The notes beneath the pieces are model-generated. The model worked only from the letters and a program-made list of their open reading frames with translations, made no database searches and had not been told where the DNA came from. Shown here piece by piece: positions 53,901-62,681 of a stretch of DNA of 64,000 nt. Location: NCBI RefSeq assembly GCF_000316575.1, contig NC_019682.1:806001-870000 (forward strand), given 5' to 3'. How positions within the stretch are numbered: position 1 is the first letter of the stretch; every line of letters starts with the position of its first letter. The DNA is from Calothrix sp. PCC 7507 (GTDB lineage Bacteria; Cyanobacteriota; Cyanobacteriia; Cyanobacteriales; Nostocaceae). Made by a program: the position numbers and the translations under genes.

Positions 53901-54171
53901 AAAATACTTGGATGACGTTTTCAGTTGCTGATAAAGCTTCTTCTAGAGGTCTAGTGATTTCATCTATTGCGACTTCTGGAGAGATACCAGGCGCGGCTAG
54001 CCGGACACCAATTCGGGGATAGGTAATTGCTGGTAGGAGGTCAACTTGGATGGTTGTGAGAAAAAATACCCCTACAACAATCACTGCTAGCGTTACCATG
54101 AATGTGCCAATGTGTTGGCGAATAGCGATCGCACTAATACTAAATCCGCCGCTATTTTTTGCCTGCTGCAT
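50926..54171 (-). CDS. RND-family efflux transporter (AcrB/MdtB-like inner-membrane pump)
   Basis: A 1081-residue protein of about 12 membrane helices with two large periplasmic loops, the resistance-nodulation-division pump family. It works with the adaptor encoded upstream. In TM4 the proton-relay motif reads GQAIDTSVVILENI, so only one of the two usual Asp residues is kept. In TM10 the usual Lys position reads GIVVNAGILMVEL, an Asn. Two low-complexity insertions are visible: SSSPSSPPSPARR (53367-53405) and TPNQREKGRGREDKGIDPK (52810-52870). The last codons (RRLGTRE) lie in STRR sequence. The substrate is unknown. Confidence 0.9.
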   Translation of the reverse strand: MQQAKNSGGFSISAIAIRQHIGTFMVTLAVIVVGVFFLTTIQVDLLPAITYPRIGVRLAAPGISPEVAIDEITRPLEEALSATENVIQVFSRTREGQVSLDLYFQPGGNIDQALNDATAAFNRSRGQLPDTIEEPRLFKVDPSQLPIYELALTSPSLQGKDLRVFADEELGRELSVIPGVASVDVSGGAEEEVRVLVDLNRLQALGVGLNDVLGELTARNQDISGGRILGKNSEPLTRTVGKFRDAKEIENISFAVSSSPSSPPSPARRIYLRDFAQVIDGTEDERVLVYLNRQPAVKFSIQKQPDANTITVVDAVKKRIEQLRQSGLIPADVTLNPTTDESRFIRNSLNDVIFSAVSGALLAAAAVLLFLGSLRQTFIISLAIPLCTLAAIALMKIFGLTLNVFSLAGLTLGIGQAIDTSVVILENISEKAGMTPNQREKGRGREDKGIDPKLFIENAIASSQEVESALVAATAANLVSVVPFLLIGGFIALLFNELILTISFAVAASLVVAITVVPMLTSRLLAIPWSSGISDFWLLKKFNRRFADATRGYGNFLTKVLRYPLLVVTLALVILGGSSFFMVGQIPQEILPRINTGQATLRAQFPAGTPLATSQKVMQIVDDILLKQPETEYAFTTVGGSLFGSNTTENPLRASSTINLKPGTNVEEFVRKVTQEFNKLNLAGILLRLTPGQVRGLILSNSPAQGSEIDVILQADSEKALRQAGGEVLQALTEKAKLARFRPDSDPQQPEIQIRPDWERVSSLGLTAQGIGATIQTAIEGSVPTQIQRGNRLVDVRVQLNQQAIQRPSQLAGLPLFTGDKQLIRLADIARIEEGQAPGEVQRINQRQVLIIAGNLTEGASLGNALAEVQDVLESVKLPDGVSLLPSSAQETNQQLQNALKTLGALAVFLIFVVMAVQYNSLIDPLVIMFTVPLALAGGIFGLYITKTAIGATVIVGVVLLVGIVVNAGILMVELANQIREEEGCTRQVAILKAAPQRLRPILMTTVTTILGLFPLALGIGEGSEFLQPLGIVVFFGMAIATMLTLFVIPCFYILLHDFLGWGWAKPIVIQLSARRLGTRE

Positions 54172-54317
54172 TATTGCTTTGCTCCGAGTAAATCAGTTAA
54201 CAGTTAGCAGTTAACAGTTATCAGTTATCACTTACTTGTACTGAGCGACTTGCCTTGAGCGAAGTCGAAAGAGTCGAAGTATCACTTTTGACTGGGGTAA
54301 AAAATTATTGGGAATTT

Positions 54318-55763
54318 TTAATTGCTTTTACGGGTTGATTCTGCTTCTGATAGAACTGAAAGACTTACGGGTTGACCATCTTTTAATGGTTTACCACTAC
54401 GCACAACATAGCGATCGCCTGGTTGTAAGCCAGATAAAATTTCCACTTTGCCATCAACTTTCTTTCCTAGGGTGACGGCGCGGATTGTCACCTTGGATTG
54501 GCCTTCTGTATCCTTGACCAAAAATACTGTGGCAGTCCGGTCTTCTGACTCTGTTTGTGTGCTATTACTCCGGTCAATTGGTCGAGATGCCTTGGCTGTT
54601 TCTGACTTATCACTGCCAGCTTCTTGCTGAATGGCTGTTTGTGGTACTACTATTCGCTGTTGGCTCTGGTTGTCAAAATTGACCCGCGCTAGCAATCCGC
54701 TGCCAATTTTCGCCTCGCTGTTGGGAATTACTACTTCTATTGGCACTAAACGCGCTGTGGCATCTGCAGATGGCGAAATCCGCGTAATTCTGCCGATTAA
54801 TCCTTGATTGGGGAAGGCATCTAGGCTTACTTGTACAGACTGCCCAACTTGAATATTAGCTAATTCCAATTCAGAAACTTGAACTGCGACTTTGACACGG
54901 CTAAAGTCGGCAATTTTCAAGACTTCGCTCCCGGCTTGGAGCAGATTACCAGGTTCTGTGACTTTTTCGAGGACAACACCAGTGATGGAAGAGATCAGCC
55001 GGGCGTATGATCTACGTTCTTTGGCTTGGGCGACTACTGCTTGTTGGGCAATGACTCTACCTTGGGTGGCGGCTACGGCTTGCTGTTCTGTGCGGACTTG
55101 TTCAGCCGCCGCTCGCAGTACTTGAGTTGATGTTTGCACTTTGGTGCGTGCTTGTTCGGCTGCTTGTTCGGCGATCGCTCCTTGTCTAAATAGTGTCTGC
55201 TGTCGTTGGGAGTCTGCTTGTGCTTGCACTACTTCTAAGCGCCTTTGTTCTAATTCTGCACGGGCATTGCTAACTAAGGTTTTGGCTCTAGCTACTTCTG
55301 ATGTGAGCGCGGCTAGTTCTGCTTCTGCTTGCTTTAATGCAGTTAACAATAGGGCGTCGTCTATTTGTCCCACTAGTTGTCCTGTGGTGACGGTATCTCC
55401 CACATCTCGATTCAAGGCCAACAACCGCCCTTCTACCTGCGATCGCAGTGATACGGTGCGGAAGGGTGTGGTAGTACCGATATACTCTGGTTGTACTTGC
55501 AATGATTCTGTACGGGCGATCGCCACATCCACAGGCGTTGCACCTGCCGCAACCCCAGGGCTTTGAGATTGGGCGTCAGCTGATTCTTTCGGTAACGAGC
55601 CACAACTGGCTGTTAATAGTCCAATACCCAGCAAACAGCTAACTACTGAGATCGGCGGACAGAACTGAAAAAATGAATGTGACTGAGTTTTAATCACCTG
55701 GCTTAAGGCTGTAGAAGTTTGGTGTTTCTCCTGTTTTTGCGGCACTTTCTCGTCCAAAATCAT
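54318..55763 (-). CDS. Periplasmic adaptor (membrane-fusion) lipoprotein of the RND pump
   Basis: A 481-residue HlyD/AcrA-type protein. A lipobox (LLTASCG) lies at about residues 52-58 after a cytoplasmic leader of about 40 residues, so the mature protein is probably lipid-anchored. A long alpha-helical hairpin (AELAALTSEVARAKTLVSNARAELEQ...) sits in the middle, flanked by lipoyl-like half motifs (GDTVTTGQLVGQIDD), and a beta-barrel and membrane-proximal domain follow. The pump gene is 146 bases downstream on the same strand, so this is a two-gene efflux operon. No outer-membrane channel gene is present. Confidence 0.9.
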   Translation of the reverse strand: MILDEKVPQKQEKHQTSTALSQVIKTQSHSFFQFCPPISVVSCLLGIGLLTASCGSLPKESADAQSQSPGVAAGATPVDVAIARTESLQVQPEYIGTTTPFRTVSLRSQVEGRLLALNRDVGDTVTTGQLVGQIDDALLLTALKQAEAELAALTSEVARAKTLVSNARAELEQRRLEVVQAQADSQRQQTLFRQGAIAEQAAEQARTKVQTSTQVLRAAAEQVRTEQQAVAATQGRVIAQQAVVAQAKERRSYARLISSITGVVLEKVTEPGNLLQAGSEVLKIADFSRVKVAVQVSELELANIQVGQSVQVSLDAFPNQGLIGRITRISPSADATARLVPIEVVIPNSEAKIGSGLLARVNFDNQSQQRIVVPQTAIQQEAGSDKSETAKASRPIDRSNSTQTESEDRTATVFLVKDTEGQSKVTIRAVTLGKKVDGKVEILSGLQPGDRYVVRSGKPLKDGQPVSLSVLSEAESTRKSN

Positions 55764-56265
55764 TTTTTTTGCTCCTAAAAGGGGAGGTTTTTGGGGTCAA
55801 ACAGCCGTGTATTACCAAGTAATTCCCATATTTATAATTAACGGCAAATACGAAAATTCATCATGTTGTATTTTCGTAGTTTTTTGTATTAAAAGCTACT
55901 ATTTTCCTAAAATCAATATCGTGTCTATTCCCATTTTAGATACTGCTTACGCAGAGGAAGACATCTCTGTAGCACCCAGTGCCATTATAAAGTTTGTATA
56001 AATGCTTTGTTATTACACTAAAATTTTTGCCAATACAAAATCCCAGCGTAACCAATAAGAGGAGTCTTTGCCACTCTATATTCTGAGACTCGAAAGTATC
56101 AAATTATAAAGCTTATTTTGGCATAGCTCCCTAATTGTAGCAAAACGACCAATCATTCTTAGTCGTGACTAATACATTAAGAATATTAAACAATAGTTGA
56201 AATTTTATCACATATAATATATGAAAGTTCAAATTTTTATTCATTCTAGGTGAGGAAAGTTACGC
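55764..56265. other. Divergent promoter region between the efflux operon and the lyase gene
   Basis: About 500 bases of AT-rich sequence between divergent genes. A 64-codon frame at 55807-56001 has no recognisable features. No repeat family or RNA gene was seen. A regulator-binding site for the pump is likely to lie here but none could be named. Confidence 0.5.
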
Positions 56266-56808
56266 GTGACATCACCGCTAGAACTGGCAAAAACCGCCGA
56301 GTCTTCTCAAATTGCCGAATTCTTTCAAGAATCAGTGGGTAAATGGCGATCAGAACGGCGTTACTATACTCTGCCATCGGGAGAAACTCAGGAAATGGTG
56401 AGTATGATCGCCATCCGGTTTTTAGAACGGGGATGCGATGAATTGCAAAAGCTGGCTCAGATGCACAGTTTCCTCAATCTAGTTAGCTTGACATGTGGCG
56501 CTGAAGTAATTTGGGAAACTACAGATACAGCAACGGGAAGAAAGGAATCGAAAGGTTTAACGTTATTTGGGGCGTTGGGAACAAATTTATATCGCGATCG
56601 CGGTTTTGCGACATCCAAGCCAGTCTCCGCCCAATATTATTTCCCCAACCCCAAAACCCTTTGTTTGCGAACAGAGTATAACAATTCAGTCTTTGAGGAA
56701 GAATTAAAACTCATTGGCAGCAAATACCGCACTCGCCAGTCTATTATCTCTCGTGCTGGAGAACAGTTGATGATTGGTCAGTATTTAGAAAAGCGAGTTG
56801 ACTGTTAA
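56266..56808 (+). CDS. CpcS/CpeS-family phycobilin lyase
   Basis: A 180-residue lipocalin-like protein that attaches bilin chromophores to cysteines of phycobiliproteins. The family motif EFFQESVGKWRSERRYYT (about residues 18-35) is present. The strands QYYFPNPKTLCLRTEYN and the ending QYLEKRV also match. Translation starts at GTG 56266 after the segment GAGGAAAG. Members differ in which bilin and which Cys they serve, and this cannot be told from the sequence. It is monocistronic, with its 3' end 11 bases from a convergent gene. Confidence 0.85.
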   Translation: MTSPLELAKTAESSQIAEFFQESVGKWRSERRYYTLPSGETQEMVSMIAIRFLERGCDELQKLAQMHSFLNLVSLTCGAEVIWETTDTATGRKESKGLTLFGALGTNLYRDRGFATSKPVSAQYYFPNPKTLCLRTEYNNSVFEEELKLIGSKYRTRQSIISRAGEQLMIGQYLEKRVDC

Positions 56809-56819
56809 CTGTTAACTGA

Positions 56820-57365
56820 TTAACTCAAGTAGGAACGCGCATTTAGCGATAGCATCACACGTGAAATACCAGTGAAGAGAACGCTAACACCTACTAGTGT
56901 TCCAATCAGCCAGGGTGCATTGAATGGCCACTGAAACCAAATCATTGCGCCCAACACCAGAGTAATCACACCATCTCCTAGTACCCAAGTCCAGTTTTGT
57001 TGTGGACGTAACTTAAATGCTAGGAACAGCTCGAATACGCCTTCTGTTAATAAAAAGCTACCTAACAACAGAGTTAGCGTCAGAATACCTGTTTGGGGGT
57101 AAACAAATAGCATCACGCCAGTTGCAATATAAAGTCCACTTAACAACAACTTCCAAACGAATCCGCCCTTATCACGTGTTTGGGTAGCGTAAACTAGCTT
57201 GGCAAATCCAGAAGAGATGAGAATTAACGCCAGCCAAGTCTCTGCAAAAATTGTGGAAATTGTTGGTAAGGCGATCGCAATAATCCCCAGGATAGTTAAG
57301 AGAACACCAATCACTAGCGATCCATTAATATTCTTTTTGATATCTTCAGAAGCATTAGTTGTCAT
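56820..57365 (-). CDS. HdeD/DUF308-family membrane protein
   Basis: A 181-residue protein of about six membrane helices arranged as internal repeats (GVLLTILGIIAIALP, GLYIATGVMLFVYP, GDGVITLVLGAMIWFQWP). This matches the DUF308/HdeD family, first known from acid resistance in enterobacteria; the function in cyanobacteria is unknown. The start at 57365 is preferred (MTTNASEDIKKN). An earlier start at 57422 adds a nonconserved leader. Confidence 0.85.
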   Translation of the reverse strand: MTTNASEDIKKNINGSLVIGVLLTILGIIAIALPTISTIFAETWLALILISSGFAKLVYATQTRDKGGFVWKLLLSGLYIATGVMLFVYPQTGILTLTLLLGSFLLTEGVFELFLAFKLRPQQNWTWVLGDGVITLVLGAMIWFQWPFNAPWLIGTLVGVSVLFTGISRVMLSLNARSYLS

Positions 57366-57636
57366 AAAATTTTTGCCTATGCTTAAGCTAACTCTAGGAT
57401 TAAGAGTAGGGAATTTTGACAAAAAAAGGTAGAACCCTTAGATATACGCCAAGTAGTAGCTTTTACTCTACTTTTAGGCATAGTTGCGGGTAATTGCCAG
57501 GAAATACTGTAATTAGGTGCGACTGCGCTCAAGGCAAACCCGACACACAACTAAGGGCGGGGAAACCCCACCCCTACGGGCTTTGCGATTTAAAACTGTA
57601 TCTGACTGATTTGAAAACCGCTATATATATGGGTAT

Positions 57637-58209
57637 CTAGGGCGATCGCAGTTGCAACTCAAAGCCTGGTAAAATCTCTTCCCCAGATAGTATGGCTGGT
57701 ATTTTAACTACTTCTACAGGCTGACTTGGTCGATAAATCTCTACCTGTTGATCTTGAGGATTAATCAGCCAACCCAAACGCAAGCCATTTTCTAGATATT
57801 CCTGCATCTTATCTTGCAGAGGTTGGAGTCGGTCACTTTTAGACCTGAGTTCAATGACAAAGTCTGGCGTAATGGGCGGGAATTTTTCGCGTTCTTCAGC
57901 AGTTAGTGCTTCCCAGCGTGCTAATTTTATCCAAGCAGCGTCGGGAGAACGTTTTGCACCATTTGGAAGCCTAAAAATAGTAGAGGAACTAAAAACTATT
58001 CCTAATTTGGTTTGGCGATTCCAAATTTCTAAGTCTGTAATTAGCCCTGCTTCCCGATTTCCGCTTTCTCCCCCCACTGGTGTCACAATTATCAATTCTC
58101 CTGTCGCACTCTGTTCTAAATTTAAATCCCGATTTGCCATGCAAAGTTGATAAAATTGCTCATCGGTGAGGTGAACAATTGGCTCTAGATTTACCACAAC
58201 TGTATCCAT
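57637..58209 (-). CDS. Uma2-family (DUF820) restriction-endonuclease-like protein
   Basis: A 190-residue protein of the PD-(D/E)XK-like Uma2 group, very abundant in cyanobacteria. The candidate catalytic residues are in SPDAAWIKL (about residue 110) and PDFVIELRSKSD (about 133-144). The start at 58209 (MDTVVVNLEP) is preferred because the upstream frame encodes no conserved sequence. Uma2 proteins are often called putative nucleases and may be of mobile origin. No partner gene is adjacent. Confidence 0.85.
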   Translation of the reverse strand: MDTVVVNLEPIVHLTDEQFYQLCMANRDLNLEQSATGELIIVTPVGGESGNREAGLITDLEIWNRQTKLGIVFSSSTIFRLPNGAKRSPDAAWIKLARWEALTAEEREKFPPITPDFVIELRSKSDRLQPLQDKMQEYLENGLRLGWLINPQDQQVEIYRPSQPVEVVKIPAILSGEEILPGFELQLRSP

Positions 58210-58713
58210 AGCATTTTTCCTTTCCTGCTTCTTGAGACTATTCTCGCAAACAATTTCTAAGCGATGAATTGCGTTCACAGGCAATAGGTTATGGCTAAGT
58301 GCTGCAGCTACGCCTGTCGTAGACATCGCTCTCAAAACTTCTATTTTTTAGCTCAGAACTCGGAACTTCCACCTCAGAACTCGGAACTTCAATAGACCTC
58401 TTGCATAAATGCTTAAATTGTCATGTTGAGCGGAGCGAAACATCTGGTGAGATTCTTCTCTCCACTGCGTTCCGTTCAGAATGACATTCCTGATTTTTTG
58501 ACTTTTGCAAGAGGTCTAATAATAGAGACTGGTTAAGAATTTCCTAATTCCCAGTCCCCAGCGTTGCACTGAGCTTGTCGAAGTGTCCCCAGTCCCTAGT
58601 ACAGTGCGGCGGAAATAAGCAGACCATTCTCAATCGCTAAAAAGCTTACTCCATATTACTTTTGACTTTTGACTTTTGACTTTTGACTTCCGCCTTGCGG
58701 TACTAGTCCCCAA
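58210..58713. other. Gap with a MITE and short repeats
   Basis: The gap holds a CAGAACTCGGAACTTC direct repeat (58353 and 58375), a 126-bp MITE (58393-58518) and TTTTGAC heptamers (about 58660-58690). A CACTGAGCTTGTCGAAGTGT fragment at about 58566 is also found near 13241. No gene is seen. Confidence 0.7.
58393..58518. mobile_element. 126-bp MITE with perfect 13-bp terminal inverted repeats
   Basis: TAGACCTCTTGCA at 58393-58405 is exactly inverted at 58506-58518. The interior pairs with itself imperfectly through TGTCATGTTGAGCGGAGCGA and TCGTTCCGTTCAGAATGACA-like arms, so the whole element folds into one long hairpin. No protein is encoded. This type is widespread in cyanobacterial genomes. 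Confidence 0.8.
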
Positions 58714-60426
58714 TTAATAATGACTTGCTGATTTGCGATGATGCACGGCTGTGACACCATCTTGATTTAACACTTTGCCATTTTTAATGGTTGCATAGAC
58801 CAGCCAATGATCGCCTGATTCTAGGCGATTTTGTACAGAACACTCCAGGTATGCCAAAGCATCATTGAGAATGGGAGCGCCGTTTTCGGCTTCTGTAAAA
58901 TCAACACCAGCAAATCGGTCTTGTGCGGGGCCAAAGGGTTTAAGGAAGTGTTTCATCAACCCTAAATGATTACCTTCTTTGAGAATATTCAGGACAAATT
59001 GATTTCCGGTGTGTGTTAGGGTTTCTACTGCTCGTTCTTTGGCGACGGCGATGGTTAAACCAGGGGGGTTAAAACTGGCCTGCACAACCCAGGATGCTAA
59101 CATAGCGCTGGAGATCTCGCCCTCCTTGGCGGTGACTACGCAGAGGGAATTCACAATCCTACCTACGGCTTGTTCGACGGTGGTAGCGGGGACACTTTGC
59201 GCTCGCACTTTTCTGGCTTTCTTTAGTGCTTGAGCAAAATCAGTTCCAGCTTCTTCACAAAGTTGCAGGGTGACATCATTGGGTTTAAATTTGACGCGGA
59301 TGGTATCGAACCCAAACTGATAACCTGCATCTTTAAGTTTACCTTCAATTAAATCAACCGCTTCCCCACTCCAGCCAAAGGAACCAAACACACCTGCTAA
59401 TTTATTGTTAGTAGCGGTGGAAAGTACAATGCCTAAAGCTGTTTGCACTGGTGTGGGTGCATGTCCGCCAAGGGTGGGAGAACCAATGATGAAGCCTGCT
59501 CCCTTTTCTACAGCCGCACGGATATCTTCTGGGTCTGTAAATTCACAGTTAATTGATTCTACAGCTACGCCGGCTTTGGTGATGCCACGGGCGATCGCCT
59601 GGGCTAAAGTCGCTGTATTGCCATAGGCTGATGCATAAATCAATGCAACTGTCAAGTCAGCAGACGTTTGCTGTTGACTCCAGTCCCGATAAGCTTTGGT
59701 TAGTTCGATTAAGCCATAGCGCACCAAAGGCCCGTGTCCTGTGGCGTACAATCTGGCGGGGAAATCGGCAAGTTTTTCTAAAGCTGTTTCTACTTGGCGG
59801 GCGTGGGGTGCCATCAAGCAATCAAAATAATAACGGCGGTCTTCGTTAATTGTTTCCCAACCTTCATCAAATACCTGATCGCCGCAAATATGCGCCCCAA
59901 ATAACTTATCTGTGTAAAGTATTTCTGTTTGTGGATCGTAGGTGCAAAGTTCATCTGCATAGCGGGGATTGGGGGTAGGAATAAATTGCAAATGATGCCC
60001 TTTTCCTAAATCAAGGGTTTCTTCCCCCCGCATCACAATAAGTTGTAAATCGGGATTGTCTAACAATCCCCGCAAATTTTTCGCCCCTGGATTGGAAGCA
60101 ACAAAAGTGATTTGTGGTGCAAGTTTTAGCAAAAGCTTTAATGTTGCAGCACGGTTAGGATTGACGTGACCGATAATTACATAATCAATAGCTTTAATAT
60201 CAAATCGCTGCTGTAAAGCTTCCAGGTAAATTTCTGTAAAAGTCTCCCCTGGAGGATCAATCAGGGCTATTTTGTCCCCGTGAATCAAATAAGAATTAGC
60301 AGTCGTTCCCTTAGCTAGGGCATATTCAATTTCAAATCTTAATCTTGACCAACTGCGCGATCGCAGTACTGTTGTATCTGTCCCTATCGGGAGTATTTGA
60401 ACGTCACGGGGTTTATTTATTGACAT
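58714..60426 (-). CDS. flv1: Flavodiiron protein, Flv1-type (noncanonical metal site)
   Basis: A 570-residue protein with a metallo-beta-lactamase-like domain (1 to about 260), a flavodoxin domain (about 265-405, LIYASAYGNTATLAQAI) and a flavin-reductase domain (about 420-570, ending AVHHRKSASHY). The expected diiron ligands are replaced: HxExDH reads HVNPNR, the His in the next motif is Arg (PNPRYAD), and the Asp is Lys (TDKLFG). This is the pattern of Flv1/Flv2 subunits, which work as heteromers with Flv3/Flv4. It is paired with a canonical Flv3-type gene 422 bases upstream on the same strand. Whether it is the A or B isoform is not decided. Confidence 0.88.
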   Translation of the reverse strand: MSINKPRDVQILPIGTDTTVLRSRSWSRLRFEIEYALAKGTTANSYLIHGDKIALIDPPGETFTEIYLEALQQRFDIKAIDYVIIGHVNPNRAATLKLLLKLAPQITFVASNPGAKNLRGLLDNPDLQLIVMRGEETLDLGKGHHLQFIPTPNPRYADELCTYDPQTEILYTDKLFGAHICGDQVFDEGWETINEDRRYYFDCLMAPHARQVETALEKLADFPARLYATGHGPLVRYGLIELTKAYRDWSQQQTSADLTVALIYASAYGNTATLAQAIARGITKAGVAVESINCEFTDPEDIRAAVEKGAGFIIGSPTLGGHAPTPVQTALGIVLSTATNNKLAGVFGSFGWSGEAVDLIEGKLKDAGYQFGFDTIRVKFKPNDVTLQLCEEAGTDFAQALKKARKVRAQSVPATTVEQAVGRIVNSLCVVTAKEGEISSAMLASWVVQASFNPPGLTIAVAKERAVETLTHTGNQFVLNILKEGNHLGLMKHFLKPFGPAQDRFAGVDFTEAENGAPILNDALAYLECSVQNRLESGDHWLVYATIKNGKVLNQDGVTAVHHRKSASHY

Positions 60427-60847
60427 GACTGTTTAAGTAATAGGGAATATGAACCGGGGCGTTGAGAATTGCGTATTGGGCATTATAAATTGGGTATTGG
60501 GCGTTGAGAACTGCATATTGGGCATGGGAAATTGAGTATTAGGCATGGGGAATTGGCTATTGAAATTGGTGATTAGGGGGAAAGTATCAAAATAATTATT
60601 CATCACTCATCCTTATATAGAAATCTGGTTTGATTTGGCAAAAATTCCCTACACTGGGGAATTAAGTGTAGCAATGCCTACTATATATAGGTTCTATGGG
60701 GCATTGCCTTACTTAAGTGTATTGCAAAAATCAGATATGCATCCCATATTTGATGAGTGAATTAGTTCCTGGTTATGACTGAAATCTGGGAATATTTTCA
60801 GCACTAAACTGCTTACCATAAATACAATATTCCCCATGCCCTATTCC
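60427..60847. other. Gap between the two flavodiiron genes with STRR-like units
   Basis: Units such as GGGCATTGGG/GGGTATTGGG (about 60470-60560) dominate the part nearer flv1. The remaining AT-rich part (60590-60830) may carry a promoter for flv1. No separate gene is seen. Confidence 0.65.
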
Positions 60848-62572
60848 CTAATAGTGATTTCCCACTTTGCGGTGGTGGACTGCAGTCAATGCTTCTGGTT
60901 TAGAAACTCGTCCAGCGTAGACGGTGCTATATACTGCCCAGTGATCGCCGCAGTCCATCCGGCTGGCGACTTCGCACTCGATGTATGCTAAGGCATCAGT
61001 GAGGATGGGGGCACCATTTTCGGCGCTTTGGGTTCTCACACCTTCAAAACGGTCAGCACCAGGGGCGAACCGCTTTAAAAAGTGCTTCATGAGTGCTTGA
61101 TAATTGCCTTCTTCTAAGACGTTGAGAACAAAGCGATCGCCTACTTGCATGAGTGATTCTATCGCCCGATCTTTGGCTACGGCAATGGAAAATCCCAAGG
61201 GTTTGAAGCTAGCTTGACTTACCCAAGAGGCTAGCATGGCGCTGGAAACATCACCTTTTTTGGCGGTAATTATATACAGTCCACCGCTGAGTCTACCTAG
61301 GGCTTTATCTAAGTCAGCACCCAGAGATTTCATGGCTTTGATGCTGCGATCGCGTGTTACCCATTGTCCTAAGTCTGTTCCTGCTTCTTCACACAGCTTG
61401 TAGGTGTTTTCTGTGGGTGTTTGTTTAATCCGAATTGCAGGAAAAACTTCTGTTAAACCCAAGTTACGAAATTTACTCAGTAACGGATCAATCGGTTCAT
61501 CATCTCCACCGCCAGTTTCAAATACGCCTATAGCTTGCTTTTCTTTAGCAGATCCTAAAACTGTACTGAGGGCAGCTTGGATGCTAGCAGCACTGGTAGT
61601 CGGAGGTAGACCAACAACTATTCCCGCACAACGGCTAACTAGTTCTCGCAACTCTTGTAAATCTACTTCAGTGCCCAAGTCTACAATTTCTACGGCAACA
61701 CCAGTTTTACCGATCCCGTTGGCAATAGATTGAGCCAGGCGATCGCTATATCCATATTCAGAAACGTAAAATATCCCAACTACAGTTTCTGCTTTGGTTT
61801 GGGTTTGACTCCACTTGCGGTATCGTCCTGTTAATTCTTCAACATTGTGATATAATAGCGGACCGTGTCCAGTAGCGATCATCTTCACAGTTGGCAGTTC
61901 CCCCATCCGCTTCAAGGCAGACAACACAGACCGCGCATTCGGCCCCATCAAGCAGTCGTAGTAATATTTAAAATCTGGTTCAATAGTTTTTAAATCTTCG
62001 TCAAAGGTGCTATCGGAGCAATAGTGCAACCCAAAAGCATCACAGGTGTAGAGAGTTTGGGTTTTGTGGTCGAAGCTAAAGATGGTGTCAGGCCAGTGTA
62101 AATTGGGGGCAATGACAAATTCAAATTCGTGACCATTGCCGATATTTAGGCGATCGCCATTTTTCACAATTTGCCGTTTAAATGGCTGATGCACCAAATT
62201 TTCTAAAAACTGAATCGCCACTTTAGAACCAACAACAGTGATTTCTGGCGCTAGTTGTAACAAATCTTTGACTAAGCCGCTGTGGTCTGGCTCGGTGTGG
62301 CTGACAATTAAATAATCAATCTCAGATAGGTCGATTAATCCGGTGAGGGTATCAAAATACAGCTGGCGAAACTTTTCATGAGAAGTATCAACTAAAGCAG
62401 TCTGCTCACCACGGATCAGAAATGAGTTGTAGGTAGTACCGTTTTGCAGCCCAAACTCAATATCGAAGCGATCGCGATCCCAATCCAAAGAGCGAATTGC
62501 TGTAGTGTGTTCAGCAATTTCCACAGTCTGTATGGTGAGCCTTTTTTCAATTTTTTCGGTGAGCGCTACCAT
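60848..62572 (-). CDS. flv3: Flavodiiron protein, Flv3-type (canonical metal site)
   Basis: A 574-residue protein with the same three-domain plan: beta-lactamase-like, flavodoxin and flavin reductase. The ligand set HTEPDH, LHWPD, CDAFG and GHGP is intact, so it is the Flv3-type subunit. Flv1/Flv3 heteromers reduce O2 to water with electrons from photosystem I. The start at 62572 is preferred because AGGAGG lies 7 bases upstream; a longer frame begins at 62590. It is divergent from coaX, with 109 bases between the start codons. Confidence 0.92.
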   Translation of the reverse strand: MVALTEKIEKRLTIQTVEIAEHTTAIRSLDWDRDRFDIEFGLQNGTTYNSFLIRGEQTALVDTSHEKFRQLYFDTLTGLIDLSEIDYLIVSHTEPDHSGLVKDLLQLAPEITVVGSKVAIQFLENLVHQPFKRQIVKNGDRLNIGNGHEFEFVIAPNLHWPDTIFSFDHKTQTLYTCDAFGLHYCSDSTFDEDLKTIEPDFKYYYDCLMGPNARSVLSALKRMGELPTVKMIATGHGPLLYHNVEELTGRYRKWSQTQTKAETVVGIFYVSEYGYSDRLAQSIANGIGKTGVAVEIVDLGTEVDLQELRELVSRCAGIVVGLPPTTSAASIQAALSTVLGSAKEKQAIGVFETGGGDDEPIDPLLSKFRNLGLTEVFPAIRIKQTPTENTYKLCEEAGTDLGQWVTRDRSIKAMKSLGADLDKALGRLSGGLYIITAKKGDVSSAMLASWVSQASFKPLGFSIAVAKDRAIESLMQVGDRFVLNVLEEGNYQALMKHFLKRFAPGADRFEGVRTQSAENGAPILTDALAYIECEVASRMDCGDHWAVYSTVYAGRVSKPEALTAVHHRKVGNHY

Positions 62573-62681
62573 AACTCGCCTCCTTGACAAATGAGTATTT
62601 TTTCCTCTTGCTTTATTGTGACACGGGTTGTTTGTTAAGTTTTATTAAAAAATCTATGGATGACTTAAAAAATTCAAAACT

